DNA of 35,121 bases. Source: a virus. The stretch is from positions 1 through 35,121 of IMG/VR virus record IMGVR_UViG_3300047462_000032; one strand, written 5' to 3'. The notes under the pieces were generated by a model. That model was not told the origin of the DNA, did no database searches, and saw only the letters and a program-made list of their open reading frames with translations. Shown here piece by piece: positions 7,254 to 16,011 of this stretch; the stretch's first letter is position 1, and each line of letters starts with the position of its first letter. The position numbers and the translations under genes are program-made.

Positions 7254-10200
7254 ATGCCAATTACAGTTCACGTCTCCGGATCTCCTTACTACATTGCTGA
7301 ACCTGGAGAATACGGATGGGGTCAAAATATGACCAATTGGGCTGTTGCTGTTAGCAATAGTCTAGTCTTCCCTAAAGGTGGTGGTCAATATACGTTAACT
7401 GGTGATGTTGATTTTGGTCCTTATGCAGGACTAATTGTAAATTACATTAAATCTGAAACTGGTACCACATATCCCACAACTAAACCTGTAGCCTCCCAAG
7501 GTGTACTGCGTCTATCTGATACGGATGTTATTGCTTGGAGAAATTATGCTAATACAGGTGATAATGTTCTAGGTGTTAATTCAAGCAATCAACTTACATT
7601 TAATGGAACAACTTTAGGATCAGGTTCTGTTTCTTCTGTTGGATTATCCACACCAGGTGTTATCTTTTCTGTATCTGGTTCTCCAGTTACTACTTCTGGT
7701 ACACTTGCATTAAATCTCTTAACGCAAACTGCACACACAGTTCTTGCTGGTCCTACTTCTGGTAGTGCTGCAACACCTACATTCCGTGCATTAGTTGCTG
7801 CTGACTTGCCATCAGGAACTGGCACTGTAACCTCTGTTGGTATTACAACCACATCTTCAAGATTAACTGTATCTGGTTCTCCTGTAACAACGTCAGGAAA
7901 TATTGCACTTGATTTAGCTACAACTGCTGTGACAGCTGGTTCATATACAGCAACCAATTTAACAGTTGATGCATATGGTAGAATCACGGCGGCAAGTAAT
8001 GGAACTCCAGGTGGTGTTACTTCTTTTAATACAAGGACAGGTGCAATAACACTTAACCAAACAGATGTTGATTTAGCATTTGGTTCCTTAACAGCTAATA
8101 ACATTTATGCAACACCAAATGGATCTGCAGGCATTCCTGGTTTCCGTCCATTGGTGGCAAATGATATTCCAAGTCTAAATTATGTTACATCTGTTTCTGG
8201 AACAAGTGGACAAATTACGTCCACAGGTGGATTAACGCCAACGCTTGGACTTGCTACAACTGGTGTAGTTGTTAACACATATTTAAATGCCAATATTGCA
8301 GTAGATCAATATGGACGTATTACAGCAGCAACAAATGGATCTTCTGGTACTGGCACTGTAACTTCTGTTGGATTAACTTCAACAAATTTAACAGTTACTG
8401 GTTCACCTATAACAACAAGCGGAACTTTAACCGTAGCCTTGCCAACTACTGCTGTCACAGCTGGTTCATATACAAATGGAAATTTCACTGTTGATGCTTA
8501 TGGAAGATTAACTGCAGCATCAAATGGATCTGCTGGTGGTGTCACAAGTTTTAATACAAGAACTGGTGCCGTTACTTTAACCTCAGGTGATGTAACAACT
8601 GCACTTGGTTTCACTCCAATTTCTGGCAACCAAACAATTACACTTTCTGGTGATATAACTGGATCTGGTGCAACTGCAATTTCAACTACATTGGCTACTG
8701 TTAACTCTAACGTTGGTTCATTTACAAATGCTAACATTACTGTAAATGCAAAGGGATTGATAACTGCTGCATCAAATGGAGGTGCAAGTGGTGTTAGTTC
8801 TTTTAATACAAGAACAGGAGTTGTAACGCTAACAAGTTCAGATGTAACAACTGCACTTGGGTTTACTCCAGGAACTGGCACCGTCACATCCGTTGGTTTA
8901 TCACTACCAGCCATTTTTACAGGTAGTGGTGCTCCAATTACTACAAGTGGAACTTTGGGAATTACTCTCAATAGCCAAAATGCAAATTTGGTTTTTGCTG
9001 GACCAACTACAGGTGCGGCAGCAACTCCAACATTCCGTGCATTGGTAGCAGGAGACATCCCATCACTTTCATATGTTACATCCGTTGGTTTAACAAGTAC
9101 AGATTTCACGGTTAGTGGTTCACCAATCACTTCATCTGGTTCTATTACAGCTAATCTAAACACACAAGGTGGGTTGACATCTGGTTCTTACACCAACACA
9201 AACATTACTGTAAACAGCAAGGGTATCATTACTGCTATCAGTAATGGAACTTCTGGATCTCCATCACTAACTGCAACTTATGTTGGTTATGGAAGTGGAA
9301 GCAACCTATTAACTGGCACAAGTGATTTTACCTATACATCAAATACCTTAAGTATTGGTACCGCAGGTGCTACATTTAATTTGGGTGTTATTGGTACCGT
9401 AGGTGCTACTATCAACGCTGGACCTACTGCAATAGCTGGAACAAGTATTACCAATGCAGGACCATTAACTCTTAATGGAATTAGTAGTTCATCCACTGCA
9501 ACAAGTGCAAGAGCTGGTTTTGTCATTGTAAATTCAGGTAGCTATACAGGAACAGGTTCTACTAAACATGATGCTGGAAAATTACAACTCTTTGCTGGAA
9601 ATACAGCTTCAACAAGTACGTTATCAAATGGTGGTAGTGTAGAACTTTATGGCGGAAGTTCTGTAAATGGACCTGGTGGAAATGTAGCCCTAACCAGCGG
9701 AAGTAATGGAACTTATGGTGGTTGCACTTTAATTCTTGGTGGAGCTGGTACCACTTATAATGGAAGCGTAGACATAAGTGCTCCAGGAACTGGAGCTTCC
9801 ATTTTTATGACAGCAAACGGAACTTCTGGTTCCATTCAATTACAAACTTTAAGTTCATCAGGTCAAATTGCATTTTACACTGGAGCTTCAAACCAATTTT
9901 TTATCTTGGGTACTGGTGATTTTAACTTTAGTGGAAACTCTGGTAATTCAGGAGACGTATTAACTTCACAAGGTTCTGGTGCACAGCCCACTTGGACAAC
10001 TCTTTCTTATGGGACCGTCACATCTGTTGGGTTATCCAGCACAGACTTTACTGTTAGTGGTTCACCAATCACTTCATCTGGTTCTATTACAGCTAACTTA
10101 AACACACAAAGTGGATTGACAGCTGGTTCTTACACTAACACAAATATCACTGTAAACAGCAAGGGTATTATTACAGCCATTGCAAATGGATCTGCTGGTG

Positions 10201-12266
10201 GTGTTACTTCTTTTAATACAAGAACAGGGGCAGTAACGCTAACAAGTTCAGATGTAACCACAGCACTTGGATTTACACCAGGGACGGGGACCGTCACATC
10301 CGCATCTGTTGTTTCTGCTAATGGTTTTGCTGGTTCTGTTGCAACCGCAACCACAACACCTGCAATAACAATCAGTACATCTATTACTGGATTGATAAAA
10401 GGAAATGGTACTGCAATTAGTGCAGCTACAAGCGGAACAGATTACTCTGCCGGAACGTCTGCCTTAGGAACAGGTATTTTGAAGTCAACAACTTCAACTG
10501 GTGCATTAACTATTGCTGTTGCAGCTGACTTCCCAACACTAAATCAAAACACAACTGGTAATGCAGCAACCGCAACCAATGTAGCCGGTGGTGCGTCAGG
10601 TAGCATTCCATATCAAACAGGAGCAGCAACAACTTCAATGCTTTCTGTTGGACCTAATGGTGATGTTCTTACAGTAGTAGGTGGAATTCCAACATGGCAA
10701 ACTCCATCTGGTGCTGGACTTGGTTCTGTATCCAGCGTTGCAATGACAGTACCATCAAGAATGTCTGTAAGTGGTTCTCCAATTACCACAGTTGGAACCT
10801 TAGCATTAACTGATAATACACAAAATCCAAATCTAGTATTTGCTGGACCAAGTTCTGGCTCAACAGCAGCAACTCCAACATTCCGTGCATTAGTAGTTGC
10901 TGATCTACCAACAAGCATTCCAAATGCTAATTTGGCTAATAGTTCTCTTACAGTTGGTACAACAAGCATTTCTCTTGGTTCATCTGCAACTACAATTGCA
11001 GGTCTAACCTCTGTTTCATCAACTGGATTTACAGGCGCATTGACTGGAAATGCAAGTACTGCTACATCACTTGCTGGTGGAACTGCAAACTACATTCCTT
11101 ATCAATCAGCATCTGGAACAACTGGATTCATTTCACCATCAACAAGTGGATATGTCTTAACATCAAATGGAACAGGAAGTGCACCTACATTCCAAGCGGC
11201 AAGTGGTGGAGGTGTAAGTTGGGCAACATATACTGGAAGTAATTCAGCTCCAACTGTAACCGCATCCACAAATGTATTAGCATTAAACTTTGGTGCTGGT
11301 GCAAATTCTATTGCAGAAACTGGGACACCTTATGGTGCGTTGTATGCTGGTGCTTCTATTACAACTTCAGGTGCAACAGATAGAAACATTGTCTTTTGGG
11401 GTGGTGCAGATAGTGGCGGAACCTCTACTGCAAGAACATTAACTATGACTGCAAAAGACAGTGTTATCATTGTCCCAAGTGCATCATCATCAATGACTTT
11501 AGGCGCACCAACTGGTTTAAATGTTATCATTGGTGCAAAGGCTTATGTTGTAAGCAATGGAGATGGTGGTGAAAATACTGTTATTGGTGCCGGTGCTAAC
11601 TCTCAAAATACAAACGGACAAAGTACATCTGTAGGTTACAATGCTTCAACAAATGCTGACCAGGCAACTGCTATTGGAACTTTTTCATCTGCTACAGGTC
11701 AAAATAGTGTTGCACTTGGTGCAAGTGCAACTGCCAGTGCTAAACAATCTACTGCTATAAATGGAACTGCCTCAACTGTAAATTCAACCGCACTTGGTTA
11801 TAACTCTCAAACAGATTCTGTTGGTGAAGTTTCATTAAGTAGTGGATACCAATCTACTGCTGGTGATAGAGCAACTAAAATTATTACACTTTGGGGCAAC
11901 ACTACTAATGCCACACCACTTCAACTTGGAACAAATTCAACTGGTTCAGGAGCACCAAATTCATACATTACATCTGCAATTAACTCTGCTTACTACTATG
12001 ACATAACTGTTGTTGGAACTAATACTACAAGTGGTGGTAATGTATTTGGACAAAATTTCTGGTACATTGGATACATGGGAGCCACTGCATCAACATTCCA
12101 AATTAGCGGAAGCGCCATTGATAGTTGGGGTATTGGAACTACAACCGGTTGGTCTGTTGCTATTACGGCAGATACAACAAATGGTGGTCCAAAAGTGTCT
12201 GTAACAGGTGTTGCATCCACAAACATCCATTGGGCAGCAACAGTAAAAATAACAAAGGTAGCATAA
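7254..12266 (+). CDS. Giant repetitive tail fibre/adhesin with YadA-like head repeats
   Basis: A 1670-aa protein, largest in the genome, almost all Ser/Thr/Gly/Asn/Val with very few charged residues. The N-terminal ~120 residues (YYIAEPGEYGWGQNMTNWAVAV, then AWRNYANTGDNVLGVN) are shared with the next gene and probably form the virion anchor. The body contains many copies of phage-fibre modules such as GGVTSFNTRTGAVTLTSSDV, TALGFTPGTGTVTSVGL and NTNITVNSKGIITA. About residues 1440-1540 carry AIGxxSxATGxxSVALGxxA-type repeats like trimeric autotransporter (YadA/Hep_Hag) heads. The C-terminus is a non-repetitive, probably receptor-binding or chaperone-free domain. It is predicted to be a trimeric receptor-binding fibre. 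The DNA-level repeats make it prone to recombination and mis-assembly. Confidence 0.88.
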   Translation: MPITVHVSGSPYYIAEPGEYGWGQNMTNWAVAVSNSLVFPKGGGQYTLTGDVDFGPYAGLIVNYIKSETGTTYPTTKPVASQGVLRLSDTDVIAWRNYANTGDNVLGVNSSNQLTFNGTTLGSGSVSSVGLSTPGVIFSVSGSPVTTSGTLALNLLTQTAHTVLAGPTSGSAATPTFRALVAADLPSGTGTVTSVGITTTSSRLTVSGSPVTTSGNIALDLATTAVTAGSYTATNLTVDAYGRITAASNGTPGGVTSFNTRTGAITLNQTDVDLAFGSLTANNIYATPNGSAGIPGFRPLVANDIPSLNYVTSVSGTSGQITSTGGLTPTLGLATTGVVVNTYLNANIAVDQYGRITAATNGSSGTGTVTSVGLTSTNLTVTGSPITTSGTLTVALPTTAVTAGSYTNGNFTVDAYGRLTAASNGSAGGVTSFNTRTGAVTLTSGDVTTALGFTPISGNQTITLSGDITGSGATAISTTLATVNSNVGSFTNANITVNAKGLITAASNGGASGVSSFNTRTGVVTLTSSDVTTALGFTPGTGTVTSVGLSLPAIFTGSGAPITTSGTLGITLNSQNANLVFAGPTTGAAATPTFRALVAGDIPSLSYVTSVGLTSTDFTVSGSPITSSGSITANLNTQGGLTSGSYTNTNITVNSKGIITAISNGTSGSPSLTATYVGYGSGSNLLTGTSDFTYTSNTLSIGTAGATFNLGVIGTVGATINAGPTAIAGTSITNAGPLTLNGISSSSTATSARAGFVIVNSGSYTGTGSTKHDAGKLQLFAGNTASTSTLSNGGSVELYGGSSVNGPGGNVALTSGSNGTYGGCTLILGGAGTTYNGSVDISAPGTGASIFMTANGTSGSIQLQTLSSSGQIAFYTGASNQFFILGTGDFNFSGNSGNSGDVLTSQGSGAQPTWTTLSYGTVTSVGLSSTDFTVSGSPITSSGSITANLNTQSGLTAGSYTNTNITVNSKGIITAIANGSAGGVTSFNTRTGAVTLTSSDVTTALGFTPGTGTVTSASVVSANGFAGSVATATTTPAITISTSITGLIKGNGTAISAATSGTDYSAGTSALGTGILKSTTSTGALTIAVAADFPTLNQNTTGNAATATNVAGGASGSIPYQTGAATTSMLSVGPNGDVLTVVGGIPTWQTPSGAGLGSVSSVAMTVPSRMSVSGSPITTVGTLALTDNTQNPNLVFAGPSSGSTAATPTFRALVVADLPTSIPNANLANSSLTVGTTSISLGSSATTIAGLTSVSSTGFTGALTGNASTATSLAGGTANYIPYQSASGTTGFISPSTSGYVLTSNGTGSAPTFQAASGGGVSWATYTGSNSAPTVTASTNVLALNFGAGANSIAETGTPYGALYAGASITTSGATDRNIVFWGGADSGGTSTARTLTMTAKDSVIIVPSASSSMTLGAPTGLNVIIGAKAYVVSNGDGGENTVIGAGANSQNTNGQSTSVGYNASTNADQATAIGTFSSATGQNSVALGASATASAKQSTAINGTASTVNSTALGYNSQTDSVGEVSLSSGYQSTAGDRATKIITLWGNTTNATPLQLGTNSTGSGAPNSYITSAINSAYYYDITVVGTNTTSGGNVFGQNFWYIGYMGATASTFQISGSAIDSWGIGTTTGWSVAITADTTNGGPKVSVTGVASTNIHWAATVKITKVA

Positions 12267-12267
12267 A

Positions 12268-14130
12268 ATGTCAGTAGCATTAACAGTTAACGGAACAACA
12301 TTTAACTATCCAACAACCAATGATACAGCTTGGGGTTATGATGCCACTGGTTGGGCTGTTGCTATTACTGCTGGAACCTTACCAAAAGCAGGTGGTACGT
12401 TTACATTAACAGGTCCAGTTAATTTTGGTTCTATTGCAGGTTTACTTGCAAAAAGTTTTAGTTCAAATGCCACATCTGCTGTTGCAACTTCTGGTGTCCT
12501 TAACTTAGTTGATACAGATAGTATTGCTTGGAGAAATACAACCAACACTGGGGATAATTTGCTTGGTGTCAATGGAAGCAACCAAATTATATACAATGGA
12601 ATACCTATCAGTGGTAATCAATTAACAACAAAAGGTGATTTGCTTGGATATAGCACACAAGCTGTCCGTGTTCCTGTAGGATCAAACCAAACATTATTAA
12701 TGGCTGATAGCACACAGGCAGATGGATTAAGTTATTCTGCGCTTGTTGTTGGTGCAGGTATTTCTTTAAATTATGCATCAAATGTATTCACATTTGCAAA
12801 TACAGGTGTGTTGTCTATTACCACAAATACTGGTTTGAGCACAAACGTAAGTGCAACTGGCAATGTTACAATTACTAACACTGGTGTTTTAAGTATTACC
12901 ACAAATACTGGTTTGAGCACAAACGTAAGTGCAACTGGCAATGTTACAATTACTAACACTGGTGTTTTAAGTTATAGCTTAAATGATCAATCTACAACAC
13001 CAATTTACTTAACAGCACCAACTGGAGCATCTACAGGTAATATTGCTTCAACGCTAACGCTAATTGTTCAACAACCAAATTACGTCTTTGCTGGACCAGC
13101 AAGTGGTTCTTCAACTGCACAACCTAACTTTAGACATTTGGTTGCTGCTGATCTTGGTGGTACTGCACCTGGAAGTGCAACTGATATCATTTACAATGGA
13201 ACGGTTAATGGTATAGCAAATAGCTTTGCTGCAGATGGTGGGTTTACATATACCACTTCAACTGGAACTGTAACTCTTGGAACCACATCAAAAAACAGCA
13301 CCATTAACTTGTTAGGAACAACAAGTGGACAAAATTCCATTACAAGTACAGGTGGGTTTATTGATTTCTTCAATGGCTCACCAACTATTAGTTTAGAAAT
13401 TAACTCAACAAATTACATGGAACTTGTTGCAGGTGGTGAAATTTCCTTCTTTACAAATGCACCCGGAACTGTTGGTGTTCAAGCTGAACACTACAACATT
13501 TATGGTGCGTGGGCATTAGGTGGAAATCCATCTTCAAGTTCATCTTATGGAACATCCGGACAAGTATTAACATCAAGTGGTGCTACAGCACCTCCAATTT
13601 GGTCAAATGGAATTGTTACATATGTTGCTGCTGCAACCGCAGGTTCATACGCTGGAGCACTAACAATTACTGGTTCTCCAATTACTACATCCGGAACAAT
13701 TACTATTACACCAAATGAGTTTACAAGCACAACTCCTGGTGTTGTTCCTGCTTCTGGTGGTGGATCAACCAATTACTTAAATGCTAGTGGAACATGGACC
13801 TCTCCATCACCACCAACAGAATTTACAAAGGAATATGCAACCGCTGCAAATGGTGGTAGCCATACAATGGTTATTGGTGGTACGTACACGCAGTACTATA
13901 CATTAATGCTAAATGGAACAGGAACTGTTAGCAGTTATACAATTAATTTCCCTACTTCACCAAATGATGGAATGACGGTATGTGTTGCATTTAACTATGC
14001 AATTAGTGGGTTATCAATTGTAGGAAATAGCGGAAGTACTGTTTTTGGTGGACTAGGTTCTGCAGCTGCACAAAGTTTTGCAAAGTGGACTTATGATGCT
14101 ACAACAAAGAATTGGTTTAGAAGTGGATAA
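12268..14130 (+). CDS. Second tail fibre, N-terminal paralogue of the giant fibre
   Basis: A 620-aa, Ser/Thr/Gly/Asn-rich protein starting one base after the giant fibre stop. Its N-terminal ~115 residues align with those of the upstream fibre (AWGYDATGWAVAITAGTLPKAGG versus YGWGQNMTNWAVAVSNSLVFPKGGG; AWRNTTNTGDNLLGVNGSNQ versus AWRNYANTGDNVLGVNSSNQ), pointing to a common attachment domain and origin by duplication. The middle contains a perfect 78-bp tandem duplication. The C-terminal ~90 residues (KEYATAANGGSHTMVIGGTYTQYYTL and onward) look like a compact beta domain, probably the tip. It is likely a second receptor-binding or branched fibre. Confidence 0.85.
   Translation: MSVALTVNGTTFNYPTTNDTAWGYDATGWAVAITAGTLPKAGGTFTLTGPVNFGSIAGLLAKSFSSNATSAVATSGVLNLVDTDSIAWRNTTNTGDNLLGVNGSNQIIYNGIPISGNQLTTKGDLLGYSTQAVRVPVGSNQTLLMADSTQADGLSYSALVVGAGISLNYASNVFTFANTGVLSITTNTGLSTNVSATGNVTITNTGVLSITTNTGLSTNVSATGNVTITNTGVLSYSLNDQSTTPIYLTAPTGASTGNIASTLTLIVQQPNYVFAGPASGSSTAQPNFRHLVAADLGGTAPGSATDIIYNGTVNGIANSFAADGGFTYTTSTGTVTLGTTSKNSTINLLGTTSGQNSITSTGGFIDFFNGSPTISLEINSTNYMELVAGGEISFFTNAPGTVGVQAEHYNIYGAWALGGNPSSSSSYGTSGQVLTSSGATAPPIWSNGIVTYVAAATAGSYAGALTITGSPITTSGTITITPNEFTSTTPGVVPASGGGSTNYLNASGTWTSPSPPTEFTKEYATAANGGSHTMVIGGTYTQYYTLMLNGTGTVSSYTINFPTSPNDGMTVCVAFNYAISGLSIVGNSGSTVFGGLGSAAAQSFAKWTYDATTKNWFRSG
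12816..12971 (+). repeat. Perfect 78-bp tandem repeat inside fibre gene 2
   Basis: 12816-12893 and 12894-12971 are identical and in frame, giving two copies of a 26-residue unit containing ITTNTGLSTNVSATGNVTI. Perfect identity indicates a recent duplication or ongoing length variation. Confidence 0.9.
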
Positions 14131-14156
14131 GGGCAACGTGCTAACCCTATTAAACA

Positions 14157-14164
14157 GATAAATA
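14157..14164 (+). promoter_or_regulatory. Candidate gp55-type late promoter (GATAAATA)
   Basis: The TAAATA core ends 21 bp upstream of the ATG at 14186, in the 55-bp gap after the fibre genes. It would head transcription of the acidic protein and the adaptor/tail genes. Confidence 0.45.
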
Positions 14165-14185
14165 GCACATTAAGGGAGTTTTGAA

Positions 14186-14572
14186 ATGTTAACAAAAGAA
14201 GAACACAATGAAATGAAGATGAAAGTCCTTCATGCAATGGTTAAGGAAATGGGTAGCCAAATGGGTGGTTATGCCACCAAGCACCTAAAGGACAAGTACG
14301 GTTCATTGCCATTTGCACCTCACGGTGAAGCACATGAAGAGCCACAAGCTCACTCATATTCAGATGAAGGTGGCAAGGTCCTACATGATACAGATCATGA
14401 TGGTGATGATGACCTTTATGGAATGCCAAAGACAGAACATCCAGAATCTATTATGTCAGGTGATCACCAGACAGAAGAGGAAATGGAAACTGATGGTGAA
14501 GAACCAGATGCAGTTGAAGTTCCACGTGCAAAGGATAAGGCAAAGAAGACAAAGAAGCCACCACGTTGGTAA
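14186..14572 (+). CDS. Small acidic virion-region protein, unknown
   Basis: A 128-aa protein with a helical N-terminus (EEHNEMKMKVLHAMVKEMGSQ) and a very acidic, His/Asp/Glu-rich middle including HDTDHDGDDDLYG, which resembles a calcium- or metal-binding DxDxDG-like loop. The tail is basic (AKDKAKKTKKPPRW). GGGAG lies upstream of the ATG. It sits between fibres and the adaptor-like gene, so a structural or assembly-chaperone role is likely, but no family is recognised. Confidence 0.75.
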   Translation: MLTKEEHNEMKMKVLHAMVKEMGSQMGGYATKHLKDKYGSLPFAPHGEAHEEPQAHSYSDEGGKVLHDTDHDGDDDLYGMPKTEHPESIMSGDHQTEEEMETDGEEPDAVEVPRAKDKAKKTKKPPRW

Positions 14573-14583
14573 TGGAGGCTTAA

Positions 14584-15612
14584 ATGTCTACTGGTTCATA
14601 TGATGTAACATCTCAGGTGCAGATTGTTAAGTTGATGGAAGCTCTCCCAACTGGTGAGACCGCATTCCTTGATACTGACATAATCTCATTCCTTGACATT
14701 GAACTCCGTTCAACAATACTCCCTGTTCACCAACGGGTCAATGAAGAGTTTTTTGTAAAAACCATGGACTACTCATTCTCTGCTACTTCAAGTGCAACAA
14801 ATATCCACATCCCTCAAACCATTGGTATGAGGCTACGTGATGTGTTATTTGCAACTGCACCTGGAACAAATCCAAATCAGGCTGGATTTACAAATATCCC
14901 AAGACTAAACCCAGAAGATATTTCAGCACAAGGATTTGATTACAGCAGTGCAAGTTTGAATATGACTTTGAACCAGTCCTTGATGGGGTTCTTTATTCAG
15001 AACAACACGCTTGAGTTTTATCCACCAACTTTATTGCAAAACCAAACAATCCGTTTGAAGTATTTTGCTCAACCTGCAACTCTTTGTGCTACAAGTCTAG
15101 CTGGTCAGATCATTTCAATCAGTGGGGACCTTATTACATTAAATAATGCACCTACGGGATGGGGAGTGGGAACTGCAGTAGACTTTATTTATTCAACGCC
15201 ACCTTATGATTATGTTGCTGATACAAGAGTAACCACAGCACCTTATCAGTCTTCAACTCCACTTACTAATCAGATCTTAACTTCTGTTAGTGGTACAACA
15301 TATGGAGTTCCAACAGGAGTAGGTGCATTGCTTGCTGTTGGGGAGTGGGTAGCACCTACCGGATATGCACCTGTCTTTCAGTACATTCCGGTTGAAAGCT
15401 ACAATCTACTTGCACAAGCTACAGCCATCCGTTGTTTGCGTGCATTGAATGACCGTGAAGCTGAACAGATGGCAATTGAAAAGTACAAGGATATGTTGGA
15501 GAACTATTTGTTCTTAATTGAACCAAGAGTTCAAGGTAAACCAAAGAAGTTCAATAATATTAATAGTGTCCTGCAATCAAGTAGGTTCACCTCAATGCGT
15601 CCACTTAATTAA
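14584..15612 (+). CDS. Structural protein, probable head-tail adaptor/tail component
   Basis: A 342-aa protein with a TGGAGG ribosome site. It has a mostly beta N-terminal and middle region and a C-terminal helical segment (residues ~275-310, SYNLLAQATAIRCLRALNDREAEQMAIEKYKDML) that resembles the helical layer of phage adaptor or connector-type proteins. It precedes the small beta protein and the large nozzle-like protein, an order seen in podovirus tails (adaptor before nozzle). The exact role is inferred; I recognise no diagnostic motif. Confidence 0.65.
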   Translation: MSTGSYDVTSQVQIVKLMEALPTGETAFLDTDIISFLDIELRSTILPVHQRVNEEFFVKTMDYSFSATSSATNIHIPQTIGMRLRDVLFATAPGTNPNQAGFTNIPRLNPEDISAQGFDYSSASLNMTLNQSLMGFFIQNNTLEFYPPTLLQNQTIRLKYFAQPATLCATSLAGQIISISGDLITLNNAPTGWGVGTAVDFIYSTPPYDYVADTRVTTAPYQSSTPLTNQILTSVSGTTYGVPTGVGALLAVGEWVAPTGYAPVFQYIPVESYNLLAQATAIRCLRALNDREAEQMAIEKYKDMLENYLFLIEPRVQGKPKKFNNINSVLQSSRFTSMRPLN

Positions 15613-15624
15613 AGGAGATTTATT

Positions 15625-16011
15625 ATGTCATTACTTAACACAGACCAATCAGTTAGTTCATTCTCTGGTGTTGGTATGTTTACAAAACTTGCTTCTGTAA
15701 AGGGCAACATTCTAGTTGATTCAGGAACTCAATTTCCTGCTGGTAGGGAAGTACAGTCCTTATTTCAATCTGTTCCAGCAAGCACTGCTCTTGCAGGTGC
15801 ACTAGATACAGGAAATGCTACACTAGTTGCTGGGACTGTTACAGTTGCAGATACAAACGTAACAGCAAACTCTGTCATTCAGCTTACGTATAAGACCATT
15901 GGTGGCACAGCAGGCATTTTGCTTTACACAACAAGTGCCGGTGTTGGATTTACAATCACAAGTTCTTCAAATACAGACACATCTGTTGTTAGCTGGTTGA
16001 GAATTAACTAA
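15625..16011 (+). CDS. Small beta-sandwich phage structural protein
   Basis: A 128-aa protein. Residues ~60-126 contain a pattern I recognise from phage fibre tips and small structural proteins: GNATLVAGTVTVADTNVTAN, an IxLTYKTIGGTAGILL-like strand, GVGFTITSSSNTDTSVVSW. In other phages this module is usually at the C-terminus of a fibre or stands alone as a decoration or fibre-associated protein. AAGGAG lies 9 bp upstream. Its stop shares a base with the next start (TAATG), linking it to the nozzle-like gene. Confidence 0.75.
   Translation: MSLLNTDQSVSSFSGVGMFTKLASVKGNILVDSGTQFPAGREVQSLFQSVPASTALAGALDTGNATLVAGTVTVADTNVTANSVIQLTYKTIGGTAGILLYTTSAGVGFTITSSSNTDTSVVSWLRIN

Noticed and set aside
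7589-9163. Long minus-strand open frames opposite the fibre gene
   Set aside because: They arise from the Thr/Val/Gly codon repeats of the fibre gene, have no ribosome sites, and encode low-complexity Val/Pro-rich sequence.
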